A program made the translations under genes and the position numbers. 64,000 bases of DNA, from positions 2,302,480 to 2,366,479 of the forward strand of contig VUYV01000121.1 in assembly GCA_008711295.1 (NCBI GenBank), in the 5' to 3' direction. This DNA is from Anarhynchus alexandrinus (taxonomy: Eukaryota > Chordata > Aves > Charadriiformes > Charadriidae). Position 1 is the first letter of the stretch. Each line of letters begins with the position of its first letter. This document shows positions 37,303 to 50,000 of the stretch, piece by piece. The notes beneath the pieces were generated by a model. The model ran no database searches. It was not told where the DNA came from and was given only the letters and a program-made list of their open reading frames with translations.

Positions 37303-40300
37303 AGCGCGGTTACAAAAGGTCACAGCTTTCAGGCGGTTGTGCCTTACATATATATATATTTTTTTTTCCCTTAACTAAGCCCCCCCCCAAAAAAAGTATA
37401 AATATCCATCCCCAGCACTTGGGAGACCCCCTGGCAGCGCGGTTTCAGTGATGCCCGAAGCATTTGGAGAAGAGGCGGCAGACCCCATAAGCGGAGAGTC
37501 CCCCTCCATCCCGGGGGTCTTTCCGAATGGGATGTCGCCGGCTTTCCCACGGGTTTGCTGGCGGGACACCTCGGTCCTGCGGGGAGAGCATCATCGGTGG
37601 CCACGTATCCCCTTAAATGTCAGCTTTCCTCTTGGCAGAAGCGGTGGCCTCCATCGCTGGGAAATGGCTGGCAGGAGCCAGGCGAAGCGGGCGCTACCTG
37701 GGGTGCGAACCCCGCGCAGCGGCTGGCGAGGGATGGACGGGGAGGGGAGAGAAAATTTGTAATAGCCGCCGCAGAGATTAGTCAAGCTGCAGCTGCGTTA
37801 CGGTGCTATTACGCTCTTCTCGTGTGGAGATATATATATATATATATGTTTTTTCTGCCTTTTTCTATTATTTTTTTTTTTTAACCCAGAGGCTTAGGGC
37901 GGGAGCTGGCGGCGCTGCCGAGGGCCCGGCTGCCACGCTGCAAGAGCTAATGGAGCGCTAAGGCGCGTGCAATTAAGTCGAGCTATAACTGTTGAGGATC
38001 GGTGCGGCGGCTGCTGACCGGGAGCTGCTGCGTAGAGTAACGCAGGCTGCCGGGGAGGCTGGAAATGCACAGTCACTTACGCAGAAAATGTATTTAAACA
38101 GAGGCTGCCGGGGACGCGGGCAGGACCAGCTGGCGGCGCGCGGGCTTTTCTCGTTTGTTTTTCATTTTTATTCTCTCTACCGCAACAGGGCGGAGAGAGA
38201 AACTCCAGGAGAAGTATCTGGTGGTTGTCTTTTATCTGCTGGCGGTGCCGCTGCCTTCTCCTGTGGCCGGGCTGCCCTGCTGGAGGCAGGATCGGGCCTC
38301 CTGGTTCCCTCTCCCTTGCCCTCTCCCTCCTTTGTGCTGGAGGAACACTGTCCCCGGCCGTGTCTCTGCCCTCGTGCTGCCTTTTGGCGAGGGAATCTGC
38401 AGACCAGGGGCAGGGAAGGAGATGAGACCTTATTTCTTCGAACCGGAGGCCAGGCAGTGCCCTCCCTTAGGTGCTGCCCGCTTCTCACCCTGATGGCCCA
38501 GGAGATAATTTTGCATTTTGGAAAAAGCCGAAATCTCAGCCTGGAAACTTGTGTTTTGGCTCCTCCAGCTTTGACTGACCTGTGCGTGAGTGTTTAGGGA
38601 GGGAAGAGCTTTTTCTTTATTTTTTTTTAAATTTTTAGTTTTTAACCTGCTGGGAGGTGCTGTAGAGGAAAGGGAGCTGCAGGTGCTTCACCCCATCACC
38701 TCTTCTTCAACATTGCTCTAACCTGAGGTGCCACCTTGACACCATGGCAAAGCGCAAGCCTTGGATTGCAGGGGAAACAGTGTCCTGCTTGGAAAGAGCA
38801 TCTTCTCCCATCTGCAGCACCTCTCCAGACCAGGAGGAGATAACATATATTTTCCTTTGGCTGTGTGAAGAAATAAGGTTTCTGTAGTTATTACACAACC
38901 TGTCTCTTCCATTGCTCCTGCTCACCTGATGCTTGACCTGGCTGATTTAAACGAGGGTTGGCGAAGCACCGAGTCACAAAGATACTGAATTCCCATAGAT
39001 CTAATGGAAGTGGTCACGGAGGGAAGGAAAGGCTGAAGAGGTGGGAAGGTTCTAGGCTGGTTTTTGACACTTAGCTACCTCTGGCAAATGCAGCCACAAG
39101 ACACTGAGCGTGGCCCCGGTGCCGTCACGCCACGTGTCCGTGGATTGGTTCATCCTGGAAGTTTTTTGGTGCTGAAAAAACAGCAAGGCTCAGTGCTTTA
39201 CTGGTTTTGCTTCCCTAGGGCGAGTTGGACTTTTGCTCAGGGCAAACGGAGGTCACAGCACGTGCAGGGTGGCGAGGGAGGTCAGGTCTCCCAGGCTGTT
39301 ATCTGGGATGTCGGGAAGTTTGTTGGATAACGAGAAAAAGCCACAGGAATGGAAGAGTCAGAGCACAGCATTTCAGTTGGCTCCTTTACATGAGAAGGCC
39401 AAGTGAAATAGCAGTTGTCCATCTTATTCCTGTTCTGGTGGTGGTGAAAAGCTTGATCTGAACAGGCTATTTTGGGGAAGGAGTTTGCATATGGAGTTAT
39501 TTGATGATTTCCACTGTTTTGGCTGGGTGAGGAGTAGAGGAGGATCCTGCTCAAGAAAAGTCACGCAGGTAAACGTGCTCAGTGTCACGCAAACTTGATT
39601 TTTCAAACTCGGACTCTGATAGCTGGTGGTGTCCCCTGCACCCCTTAGCCACACAACCCTGTCCCAAAGCAGCCAGGGCATCAGATTGAAAAAATGCCCT
39701 CGTAGGGACAAAGTCCCATGGAGGACCAGAAGGTACAGAGGGGAGGATGCTGAAGTCTTCAAGCCTCTTCAAAGCCTCGCTGTCGAGCCGAACCTATATG
39801 TGCGAAAACTATCCTCTAGGCATCCGTGAGCAGACACGCACTGGTACCTTCGGTGCCCGATTTTTCCCGTGTCCTGGCTAAGGCTTTGTGCAGGTGGGAA
39901 GTGTGGAGGGCTTCCCTGCGGAAGGGCAAGGCACACACGCTCCTGCTGCCGCGCTCGCCACGGGAACCGTGTCTTGCTGTGCAAATCCCGGAGCAAACTT
40001 GCAGCCCTTTGAAGGGCGAAGGCGGTGAGGTCAGGAAATGCCAAAGCAGAGCTTCTTTGCTCCTGATGCAAACGCTGCGGCGCATTGCTTCTTGCATTTA
40101 TGCATCAGGAAGTTCCCAGGGGAAGAGTTTTCCTTATCCCCCGAATGCCAAAGCCAGCCTGGTTTGATTTAAGCGCGCGTGGTAGCATGCAGCCTGCCGC
40201 CGTCTCTGCGCTGCCGGAGCGATAGGCTCTTCCCCGAACGAGGTGTTGGGCTGGGCCGTGCCAAGTCTCAACCACAGGAGGAACTCTACTGGTAGAACTT

Positions 40301-43300
40301 GCTCCTTGGAGTCAGCACCGGGTCTGCCAGGACCGGCCTCGTGCTGTGGGCTGCGGGGCACGAGCGTTGAGGCAGGACCAAAGTTTCCCTTGGCCATGAT
40401 AGCACTGCTGGGAGTAATTGCTGCCTGCTTGGTATCTCTCGCTCTTCATTTCGGTTTTCCTCCTGGCACACCTGTCCTTGGGAGCTCGCGAGTGGCCCGT
40501 GCGAGCATCTCGCCTGCTTGCACGAGCTCCGACTGCTGCGACGGCTCTTCCAGCAGGTCCGCAGCTCCTCTAGGTTAGTGCTCTGGGCTGCTTTTTTCTT
40601 CTGTTGGTTTTGTTTTGGAGGGGGTTGTTGGGTTGTGTTGGTTTTTTGTTGGTTTTTTTTTTTTTGTTTAGCTAGGAAGGACTTTAACGCTAATCTGCAT
40701 CCTTATCTCACCCTGGCTGTAAAGCTTGAGAGGAGGCAAGGTACAGGGCAGCTTTTACTGCACTGGGGCTGGGTGAGGCTGCCCGCAGGGGAGAGGGAGC
40801 GTGGGGCTCAAACACTCCTCCTGCGAGGGCTCCGGGGGGTTCAGCAGTGTGGGGTGAGGTGTGGGGCAGGCAGAGGGCTCCGGCACCACGGCGCTGCGTC
40901 CAGCACCGCCGTCTCACCCGTCTCACCTGCCCCGGTCTCTGTGTAATAATGCCGTCCTCTCTCATCCATCCTCTGCATGCTGGATGCCTCTGTGGCGGAG
41001 GTTTGGGATTTTTCCTCCGTTCCCATCCTCGGTGGGCTCCATCCAGCTGTTTTCGGAGGTGGCAGTAGCAGCTGGTGGGGTTGGAGTGCATTTGCCAGCG
41101 CTCGGTGATGCCCTTGCCCTAAGCTGGAGCAGTAAATTTTTATCTAAATATGAATCTGTGGCGGTGTGAGGTCAGGAAGGGTTTATTTTCACTGACGTGT
41201 CAGCGTTGCTGGGTGAGGAACGCAGGTCGCCTTGTTCTGCCCCTAAAACAGCTCCTGGCTGCTTCGGCGTAGCCCGAAAACCAGCACAAGGTTGTGGGTA
41301 CGTGTTGTCCAGCCCTACTTTTTTTTATTTACTGCCAAGGAGAGGAAATCCAGCCTTTTTCACCCTGCAGGTTAGGAATAATCTCTCTGTCCTGGTGGGG
41401 ACCATCCCAAAGCAACACTACCCGGTCAGGAGGGAGTGACTTGGCACCAGATGCGCTGGGCTAGAACCGGCTGAGGCCGTTTAAATCCGAAACGGCCGGG
41501 GCAGACGTGAAACGGCAATGCCCGTAGTATCAGCTGGGATCTCGAGCGGCGGTGCCCCGGAGTAGAAAGTTGGCCCTGCCAGGGGAGGCTGGTTCCAGCT
41601 GGCGTCGGTGGCCCTCCTGCCTGCCAGCTCTCTCCTGCTTCGCCTGGGATGCTCGGGGAGGCGGGCAGGGAGAGCTGGGGTGCTGGTTAAAGCATCCTTC
41701 CCCGGGCAGGTGGGTATCTCCGGAGGGAGATGGCCGCTTTGCGGCTCCTTCCAGCTCTGCACCCCCTGCTTGGGTGTTGGAGGAGAGTTTTTCGTGGCCC
41801 CATCACCCCCTCGCTGCCGGAGCGTCTCTGAGCTGTGGATCGGGCTGCCGATCAGCTGCTCCGGCTGTTAGAAAGGAAAAGGCTCCGAGGTCTCTCCCTG
41901 CAAGCGCTGAGGTTTTGAAAAGATGCTGATCTCCTTAGTTTTTATTCTTATTTTTGCCTCCTCCCCTGCCAGCCCCTCCCTCCCTCCCTCCTCAGCCCAC
42001 AACTTCTTAAAGAGGAAATTTGATAATGTTTACAGTTAAGCATGGGGATGGGAGCTTCTGATAGCCGAGGACTTTCTGCATATTCCTGATTATGTTTTGG
42101 GGCACGGCGACGAGAAACCGCGGCCTGGCACCTCCTGGGAAGTGCCCCTTCACAGATTAACTGCCTGTCTTCGGCATCTGGGGGGTTCATGAGCCACCTC
42201 GGAGCCACGTGGCGGCGATGCCCCAGTGGGAGAAACACGTGAGTGGGACAGCAGAGGAGAGATTGGCTTCGAAACTAGGGACGGGGTTCAATTACCAATT
42301 AAGAGGAGTGGAGACAGCAGCATCTTTCTCGGTGCATGGCTGCACCCTGCCTGCCACATCTCAGAGCAGGCAGCACGGTCTCCGTTGCTGCTCCCTGTGT
42401 TACGGGTGGGGAAACTGAGGCTGGAGAAGAGGGTGGGAAGGACCCCTGTGCCTGGATTGCCCACCAGCTAATAGCAGAGGTGGGAAGAGAAGTGCCACAT
42501 CCAGCGCTCCCTTTGCGAGTCTCACTTCTTCCTGCGGGCATCTGTTGGGGAGATGAGGTAATTAGAGANTTATGTCTTTTATTGGTATTGGCATCTAAAG
42601 GAAATGGTTGTGACTTGGTTCTCTGTGTGGTGTCTGTGCGCGCAGCATCGTTGCCGGGTTGTCTGTAGTCTCTGGGAGCAGCTACCCAGTGGGATGCGGT
42701 CACCATGCGTCCTCCCCGCTGGGCTGGGCAGAAGCCAGCAGTGCCGCAGGGTGCAGGTGGCAAAAGGAGGTGGCCAGAGCTGCTGCAAAGCTGGGGAAGG
42801 CTCTCCTCTCCATGCTTTCTCCTTCCAGGGGGATGTTTTATTCCAAAGTTGAGACCTGGATGTGTGTCTGGGTGCAATGAAAAGGCCAGGTGCTCCAGGG
42901 AGAGCCCAGATCTTGGCCAACCTGCACCAAACAGTCTGAAAATGGACTGCAGGTATGGCCTTGGGTCATGCAAAACCACCCCATTGGACAGGTAATGGGT
43001 GGTTGCTCATGGCTGCCTCTGATTGCATCCCTGTTTTTTTCTTCCCCCTCTTTGGTTCTTCTGGAGATTGCTGCACCAGTGAAATTAGTTGCTGCAGTAC
43101 AACTGGACCACTGTGTGTGGGCAACGTAATTGAGGAGCACAAACTTGGGGGTTTGTAGGCAGGTCGCCCTCACCGGAGTTGTGTGAACCTTAAGCGTTTG
43201 TCTTTTCAGTGCATGGTGCCGTTTGGGGACACCGATGTCCATATGAAACTCCCTGCTCAGAGAGAGGCCGTTGCATCTCTTTTTTTTCCCCCCACTAACT

Positions 43301-43320
43301 GTTGTTCTGGTGTCTTGCAG
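37303..43320 (+). other. RRBP1: RRBP1 5' intron (leader region), no coding exon seen
   Basis: About 6 kb separate the CpG island from the acceptor of the first coding exon. The acceptor is a T/C-rich tract ending TCTTGCAG at 43320. I infer that this is mostly the intron after a non-coding first exon. Additional leader exons could exist but cannot be placed by eye. It contains an (AT)n tract at 37830-37847 and one N at 42569. I see no transposon. Confidence 0.6.
37830..37847. repeat. (AT)9 microsatellite
   Basis: A short uninterrupted AT dinucleotide tract followed by T-rich sequence. A smaller TATATATAT tract occurs near 37349-37358. Confidence 0.9.
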
Positions 43321-43340
43321 GCACAGAAGAATAAGGCAGG
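43321..43340 (+). other. RRBP1: 5'UTR portion of the first coding exon
   Basis: Twenty non-coding bases lie between the acceptor (TCTTGCAG, ending 43320) and the ATG. They contain an in-frame TAA at 43332-43334, which rules out an upstream extension of the reading frame within this exon. Confidence 0.8.
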
Positions 43341-44022
43341 ATGGATGTGTATGACCCTCAGACGCTGGGTGTTATGGTCTTTGGAGGTTTTATGGTGATA
43401 TCAGCCATCGGGATCTTCCTGGTGTCCACCTTCTCCATGAAGGAGACGTCTTATGAGGAAGCCTTGGCCAAACAACGCAAAGAGCTTGAGAAGACCCAGC
43501 AGCAGAAAATAGAGAAAAAGAAGAAAGAGAAACCTGTTGAGAAAAAAGGAAAAGCAAAGAAAAAGGAAGAGAAACCTAATGGAAAGATTCCGGAGCAGCA
43601 GATGGCTCAAGAAGTGACGGACTCTCCCAAGGATGTGGTTCTTGAGCCTGCTGTGGTGCCTGAGCCTGTAACTGTTGAGTCTCCAATCGCAGCGGTGTCA
43701 GTGGCCCCCCAGGAAAAGGAGAAACCTGCTCCATCACCTAAGGAGAAGAGGAAGAAGGAGAAGAAGGTGGCAAAGGTAGAGCCTGCTCCAAGTCCAGTGT
43801 TGGCTTCACCTCCTGTCAGTGTCCCCAAAAGTTCTCCCGTCTTGGAGGTGACCCCTAAGGAGGTGCCTGTTGTGGCTGTGCCGCCAGTTGGTACGCAGCA
43901 AACTGCTCCAGTCATCAGTTCCGTTGCCATCAAGAAAACCGATGCTCTTCCGACCCATGAGGAGCAGAAGCATGATGGACCTGTCAAGAAGAAGGCTGCA
44001 TCCAAGAAGAAGAGCGAGCCAG
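43341..44022 (+). CDS. RRBP1: RRBP1 coding exon 1: membrane anchor and basic linker
   Basis: This exon encodes residues 1-227 plus the first base of codon 228. It carries the hydrophobic anchor (about 9-31), then [12 protein letters not shown], the Lys/Glu-rich tract to residue 82 and a low-complexity linker with EP, PSP, VPK and KKK motifs. The donor is CCAG followed by GTAAGG. In mammals the tandem decapeptide array (unit close to NQGKKAEGAQ) lies at the end of this region. Here none is present, and the exon ends KKKSEPG-A. The linker end ([17 protein letters not shown]) resembles the matching part of kinectin. Confidence 0.95.
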
Positions 44023-47000
44023 GTAAGGCCAAATTTCTCTGCATATATCTCCATTGAGTAAGCCAGCAGGGCATCTTGGTGCTGTTAAAACAGAGCTATC
44101 GCGTTCTGAGATCTCTTCATTCTTCTTCAGTGTTGGAAACAGGGCAGCTGTAGAAAGGCTGTCTCTGGTGAGATGGACCATGTGCGCCAAGGGGAAGGTG
44201 GGTTGAAAAAGGCTGTACTGGACTGTAGTTCTCTCTGGGAGGAAGTAGAGTTGAAGTCAAGAGCTTATTGACGTGTTTTCACTCTGTAATGTGTTTACTC
44301 CTGCATTGGGTACCCCTGCTTGGTGGGGTACCCACCAAGGCTCCTTAGTGCAGCATGCAGATGTCGAAGAGTTACAGGTTCCTCTTGGATTTGCTGTTGC
44401 ACTGGGGGTCTCTGGGCAGATCTGCACACTGAGAATGAATGGGAAGTGCGTGTACCTGTCCTGGGAGAGGCTGCAGCTGCCAAGGTGCTGGACATCTGGG
44501 GGGAAAGCCAAGACAACGTGTTTTCCCTTTCCACCCCTGATTATTAAAAGCACGCAGAAGCTCTACCACTCTTCTTCTGCGGGGAGGTGGGATGCTGCTA
44601 GAGTTTCCTCCTAGTTCAGAGGAGGTGAAAAACAGCCTGTTGGCGTAGAGAGGATTGAAGGTATTTTATACTGCAGGGGACTGATCATAGGATAGTTAGA
44701 GGGAAGTGACTTTGGATACGTCACAGTGAAGGGAAAACTGGCTCGTCATCTTTCATGCCTCACTTGAATGACTTGGAGATGAAAGATTAAAGAAGGTGGT
44801 CCTGAACTCTCTGGGTTGTAAATAGGTGCAGGGAGAGGAGAAGCAACTCTGTAGCTGGATTCTTGCCTCTCATTGCACCAACGTGAACAGTTTAGGGGTT
44901 ATTTTTGGTTGAGTGATAATTACAGGCTCTAAAAATGTGAGTGCTTTCAGACCTGTAGAAGTGTTCCTGTATGGGCACATGGGAGAAATCTCCCAGGTGT
45001 TCTCAAAGATGTGGTGTGGGGCACACTGGTTTCATTTCTTTGTTTATTTACAAAAAAAGCCAACCAAACAAAAAGACACCCCTACTTGCTAGCCTTCTCC
45101 AGCACATCCAAACCTGGGCTGCTGTGTAACCTGGCAGTTTCCACACCAACGTTTTGGAAGAGGGACTGCTACTCAGCGGGACATTTTGTGGCCACTGGTC
45201 TCCAAGGTTGGGTTAAAAGCCTTGTATCTGCCCCTCTGAGGGAAGGATTTTACTAAAGGCCATGTCCACACAGTGATGAGGTTTGAAACGGTTTGAGCAG
45301 CCGCTACTGGAGGGTATCGCAGCGATGGTGTTGGGGAAACTGGAGGCAGTTGGTGCACACAAGGATGCTCGTCTCTAACACTGAAAAACATGTCCCCAAA
45401 TCCAAGCTGTAACAGTTGAGGGAATGTGGATGGGAGATGAACTCTTAGCGCTTGTTCAGTTGGGGAGCTTTTTTTGACTGCTCCAAACATCCACTCCCTT
45501 GGGTATGAATTGCCGATCCTGCATGTCTTAAAAGCCAAGAGCGATGTTTTAGGTGGTCCTGTAGGATTTTTCAAAGGAAAGCTCTGGGCAGCATTTGCAT
45601 CGCGAAGCTGGCTGCAGTTTGACCAAGGTACTGTGGGCAGCCTTTTGGCAGCTCTGGTCCCTCCTCCTCAAAGGCAGAAGCAACAAATTATCCTGTGGCA
45701 GATAAAAATGGGTGTTCAGAGCGTTCAAAGACGCGTGCTCGGCACTGAAACAGATGGCAAACCTGACAAGGGCGGCGCGGGGTATCTTTCTCTTGTGTGG
45801 TTTGTCTTTTGGCCTCCTGTGTTGCGCAGAAACTTGCTTGCAAGTGGTTAGGGTGTGCTGGGATCCCAGGCCGCTAGCTGTGACGGCAGAAGCCACGCTC
45901 TCCCATGAAACACTCGTGGGTACCCGATCTGGGCTCCACGCAAGGGCCGTCTGTGTGTCCTGCATCCCTTGGGCTTTGAGGAGCGGCTCTTCAGACCCCT
46001 CATCCCTGCTGCCCTTTTTCCGTGGCAGCTCTGCCGCGCGGCTGCTTCTCGTTTTGCCGCTGCCTTCGGCGCGGCGCGAGGTTTCCAACGCTGCCAATGG
46101 GCTCGGCGGCGGCGTAGGCTTCCTTTTTGCCGCGGCTTGGCAGGCTGCCCCGGCTTCACGGTGGGGTTTCGCTTCGTGCCCGCCTCGCGCAAGGCTGGCT
46201 TGCGCAACGCCGCTGGGAGATGGGCAAAATTTCGCTTGGTGGGTGTCCTCCCCACCCACCCAGCGGCACCCGGCCAAGGGAGGTGATGTGATGTCCCGCA
46301 TCCGTGCTGTCGCCAGCGTGAGTAAAGTGTGAGCCAAGCTCTCCGGCCCCGGTTGCACAAGGCGGTGGAGCTGCCGGGGGGGGGAGTTGTGCTGCTGGGA
46401 AGCGGCTACCGCTGGGGAGACGGACACTGCTTGCTGCCAGGTCTCGGCGCCACCATCCCAAATGGATCTACCAGGAGCCGGGAGCAAACAGCGTGCGCCG
46501 GAGCTGCTGGGCGTTCCTGGGCTTTGCCGCTCTGTTGCTGTGGTGGGTTGGCCATGGCTGGCTGCCAGACGCCCACCCAGCCGCTCTCTCGCTCCCTCCC
46601 CGCGGGAGGATGGGGGAGAAAATAAGATGGGGAAGGTCGTGGGTCAAGGTAGAGACAGGGCCGTTACTTAGCGATTACTATTGCAGGCAAAACAGGCTCG
46701 ACTTCAGAAAAACTAATTTAATTTATTTCCAATGAAAATAGAGGAGAAACAGAGACATAATGAAAACAACACCTTCCCCCCCTGCCCTTCTTCCCAGGCT
46801 CAACTTCACTCCTTCCCTCCCAACTCCTCTACCTGCTGTCCCTGGGTGGCACAGGGGGACAGGGGCTGTGATGACTCCATAACACCTCGTCTTTGCCGCT
46901 CCTTCCTCCTCACACCTTTCCCCTGCTCCACCGTGGGGCCTTCGTGGGCTGCAGTCCTTCAGGATGAACTTGCTACAGCGTGGGCTCCTCTGCAGGGGAG

Positions 47001-50000
47001 TCTCTGCTCTGATGCCCGCAGCACCTCCTCCTCCTTCTCTGACCTTGCTGCTGCAGACCTGGCAGTCTGAGCTCTTCATTCAGGAGACCCTCAGCTTTAG
47101 AGGCTCTGGAGCTACTGGAGTCCAAATTGCTTTTTCTTCTGGGATTTTTTAGGAAAATAAACCCGCTGGGCCATAGATACTGTGCAGGAACTCCTAAACC
47201 ACTGCCCGCCACCCTCTATCCGCGGTGACCATGTGCACTGTGGTCCTACAACAGCATCATGGTCCCTGATGCTCCTTGGCTTTCCTGGGTTAGCAGCGGG
47301 GTAGGAAAAGAGTTGGAGTCATGTTATTTCTTTAACAAAGAGCTGGAACAAACCTGCCTGGTGAAAGGCTGGAGATGACCTTGCTGCGCTCTGCATCACT
47401 GGCACCGCTGCAGGGGGTGACATCCCCCAGCAAGGTTGTATCACGGTGCAGTCCGGCTTCTGATGCCCAACACATCTCTGCTCCTTGGCACTGTCAAAGC
47501 ACGTCCAGCTACTGCTGGGAATCGCTCTGTTTGATGGTGGATGGTGGCAGGGTGGTGGGACCAGTAGCAGAGCCAGGCAGCGGTGACAGCTGGCTCAGGA
47601 AGCACGCATGTGTGGTGAGTGTCGTCTCCAGCACTTCTCATATTGCTTTAGATTGGAGAGGTATCAAACCTGACTGTGGAAATCTGGGTGGATGCTGGTT
47701 TGAAATGGCAGTTGTGGGGTTGAAACCAACTGAGATGATGCTACTCAGCTGTGCCGTCGACTCGAGCCATCCCAACCCCTCCTTTCTCCTCCCTAGCACC
47801 TGCGGACTCTGACGGGCCCCTCTACCTGCCCTACAAGACGCTCGTGTCCACCGTCAGCAGCATGGTGTTCAGCGAGGGGGAGGCCCAGCAGCTCATTGAG
47901 ATCCTCACGGAGAAAGCGGGCATCGTCCAGGACACCTGGCACACGGTAGGGCTGCCGGCACCACCATGGCTGCCCACCACCGAGGCTCTGCCGCTCTGCT
48001 GTGCCTTGGGAGGTGCGGAGGGGAGGGAAGGCACCCCATTTTCGGGTAGGCTGTCCCCAAGGCTCAGTCTTGGAGACTGGAGCCGAGTTTTCCCCTGGAA
48101 CAGAGGTCAGGATCCCGTGCGTGTGGGGTGGAAGGGATGGGTCTGGAGGTGGTGGTCCCCACTGATGTGCCACCCCGCCCTGGCAGGCAACGCAGAAGGG
48201 TGACCCAGTCGCTGTCCTGAAACGCCAGCTGGAAGAGAAGGAGAAGCAGCTCGCCGCCGAGCAGGAGGATGTGGCCGCTGCCAGGAACAAGCTGCGGGAG
48301 CTGAGCAAGGTGAGCACCGCGCGGCCCTCCCGGCGTCCCCGGCGTGGGCTCTCCTCGTCGTGGTCACGCCAGAGTGCCTCCCACTGCCCGCACCTCCCAC
48401 TCCCCGCATCTCATCCCCCTTGGAGGTGAAGCCCAAGGGATGTCTGGGCCTTTCACCTGTTTGCTGTTTCCCCCCCAACCCTGCCAAAAAAGGTAGAAGA
48501 TCCCCTCCTGACCTCCTCTCCTGGGCCTGATCCAGCCCAGGAGGAGGCACCAGCCCAAATTGCCGCGGGGTAGAGCCTGTTGGCAGCTGCAGGAGAAGCA
48601 GGGGAAAGCCCTTCCCATAAGAGACTCAGCTTTCTGCTGCTTTAGGGAGGAAAATAAATCCCTTCTCGTCTCTGCCCGGATCCCCTGAGCTGAGAAAGAG
48701 CCGATCTATCTCTTTTTTTAAGGAGCCTGATCCTATTTACAGTCCCCTTCCCCGACTCGGACCCCCATCTCCACCTCTTTTTGGGTGTTGAAGCCGGAAC
48801 AGATCCCCACTGTGCTGGGCTCAAGCACCAGGCAGGACCTGGCCATGGCAAGTCGTCCATCTGCCCGCGGGCTGGAGAGGAGAGGGCAAAACCATGGGAC
48901 ATGTTGGGGTGCTGTGCTAAACCCCCTGCCCACGCAGAGGGCACAGGGCAGCCCGGCCACCCAACGGAGCATCCCTGCCCTGGCCCGGGGTGTGTGTGTG
49001 GGGGGCGAGGGTATTTATTTATTTGTTTTCCCGCTTTGCCCCAAACTTCATGCGATGTTTACTGATCCTCGGGGGCCGGCAAAAATAAAATTCCAGGCTG
49101 TCTTACTCCTTTCTCTTAGCTGGCCCAATGTGGAACAACAGTGGCATCCAGTGGCCACAGAGCCCAAAACAAAATGCAGGAGGAAATGTAAGTGCTAAAA
49201 GGGCGTAGCTGGGCACGGGGGCAGCTCCAAAAGGGCTGAACTTTTTTTTTTGAAGTCTTCCGAGCTAGGAGGCCACCAATTTCACGTCCCCTTAAAGCGG
49301 GGAAACTCATACGCTGAGGACTAACTGGGTGGCTTCTCTCCTCGAAGGAACTGGCGGCCGAGCGGGCCAAGGCGGCGGCCGTGGAGGGCAAGCTGAAGGA
49401 GCAGCTGCTCACCCGGGAGCGGGACATCGCAGCCGTGCAGGCACGCATGCAGGCCAGCTACCAGGACCACGTCAGCGAAACGCAGCAGCTCCAGGGCAAG
49501 GTGAGCCCTACGCTGTGCTCTGTAGCGTCTTCCTCTGGCTGCTGGGTGGCTTTTGGTGGCAGATGCGTGGTCTTCTGGAGAAGACTGAGATGTTCGAGGG
49601 GACCAGAGCCTCAGGGAGGGGAGAGACCCTGCCATGCTCCTGGACCATGGTGCTTGAGGGAGAAGAGGCATGTGGGAGCATCCTTGTGGGATGTCGCATC
49701 CCTGGGGGCTGTCAGCACCAGTAGACACCCCGCTGTGTTGCCAGTCCCTCTTGCTCATCGCGTGGGCTTCACAGGGAGAGCAAAGGGGCCGGCAGTGGCA
49801 CTAATTCCTCTTGGGCTCCTCTAGATCCGGACCCTGCAGGAGCAGCTGGAGAATGGCCCCAACACGCAGCTGGCTCGCTTGCAGCAGGAGAACTCCATCC
49901 TGAGGGACGCCCTCAACCAGGCCACCAGCCAGATGGAGAGCAAGTAAGGCCAGGGCGGGCGGCAGAGGTTGGGACTGCCCTCTAGCAAACCCTGGGGGGT

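Larger units (their letters stand above)
44023..47796 (+). other. RRBP1: RRBP1 intron after coding exon 1
   Basis: This 3.8-kb GT-AG intron lies where mammalian p180 has its repeat-coding sequence. I looked for a periodic 30-nt Lys/Gly/Gln-rich reading frame and saw none. It contains a 9-bp-arm hairpin at 44319-44339 and a CpG-rich block at about 45990-46290 that carries long open frames on both strands. There are no N bases, so a missing repeat exon cannot be blamed on a visible gap. Confidence 0.75.

Noticed and set aside
44023..44057. Read-through of coding exon 1 to an earlier stop
   Set aside because: The frame runs only ten more codons after a good GTAAGG donor, and splicing to 47797 restores the conserved RRBP1 block in phase.
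45549..46487. 312-codon minus-strand open frame as a gene
   Set aside because: It lies wholly within an RRBP1 intron in CpG-rich DNA where stops are rare. It has no recognised domain, overlaps a 206-codon + frame and has no flanking exons.
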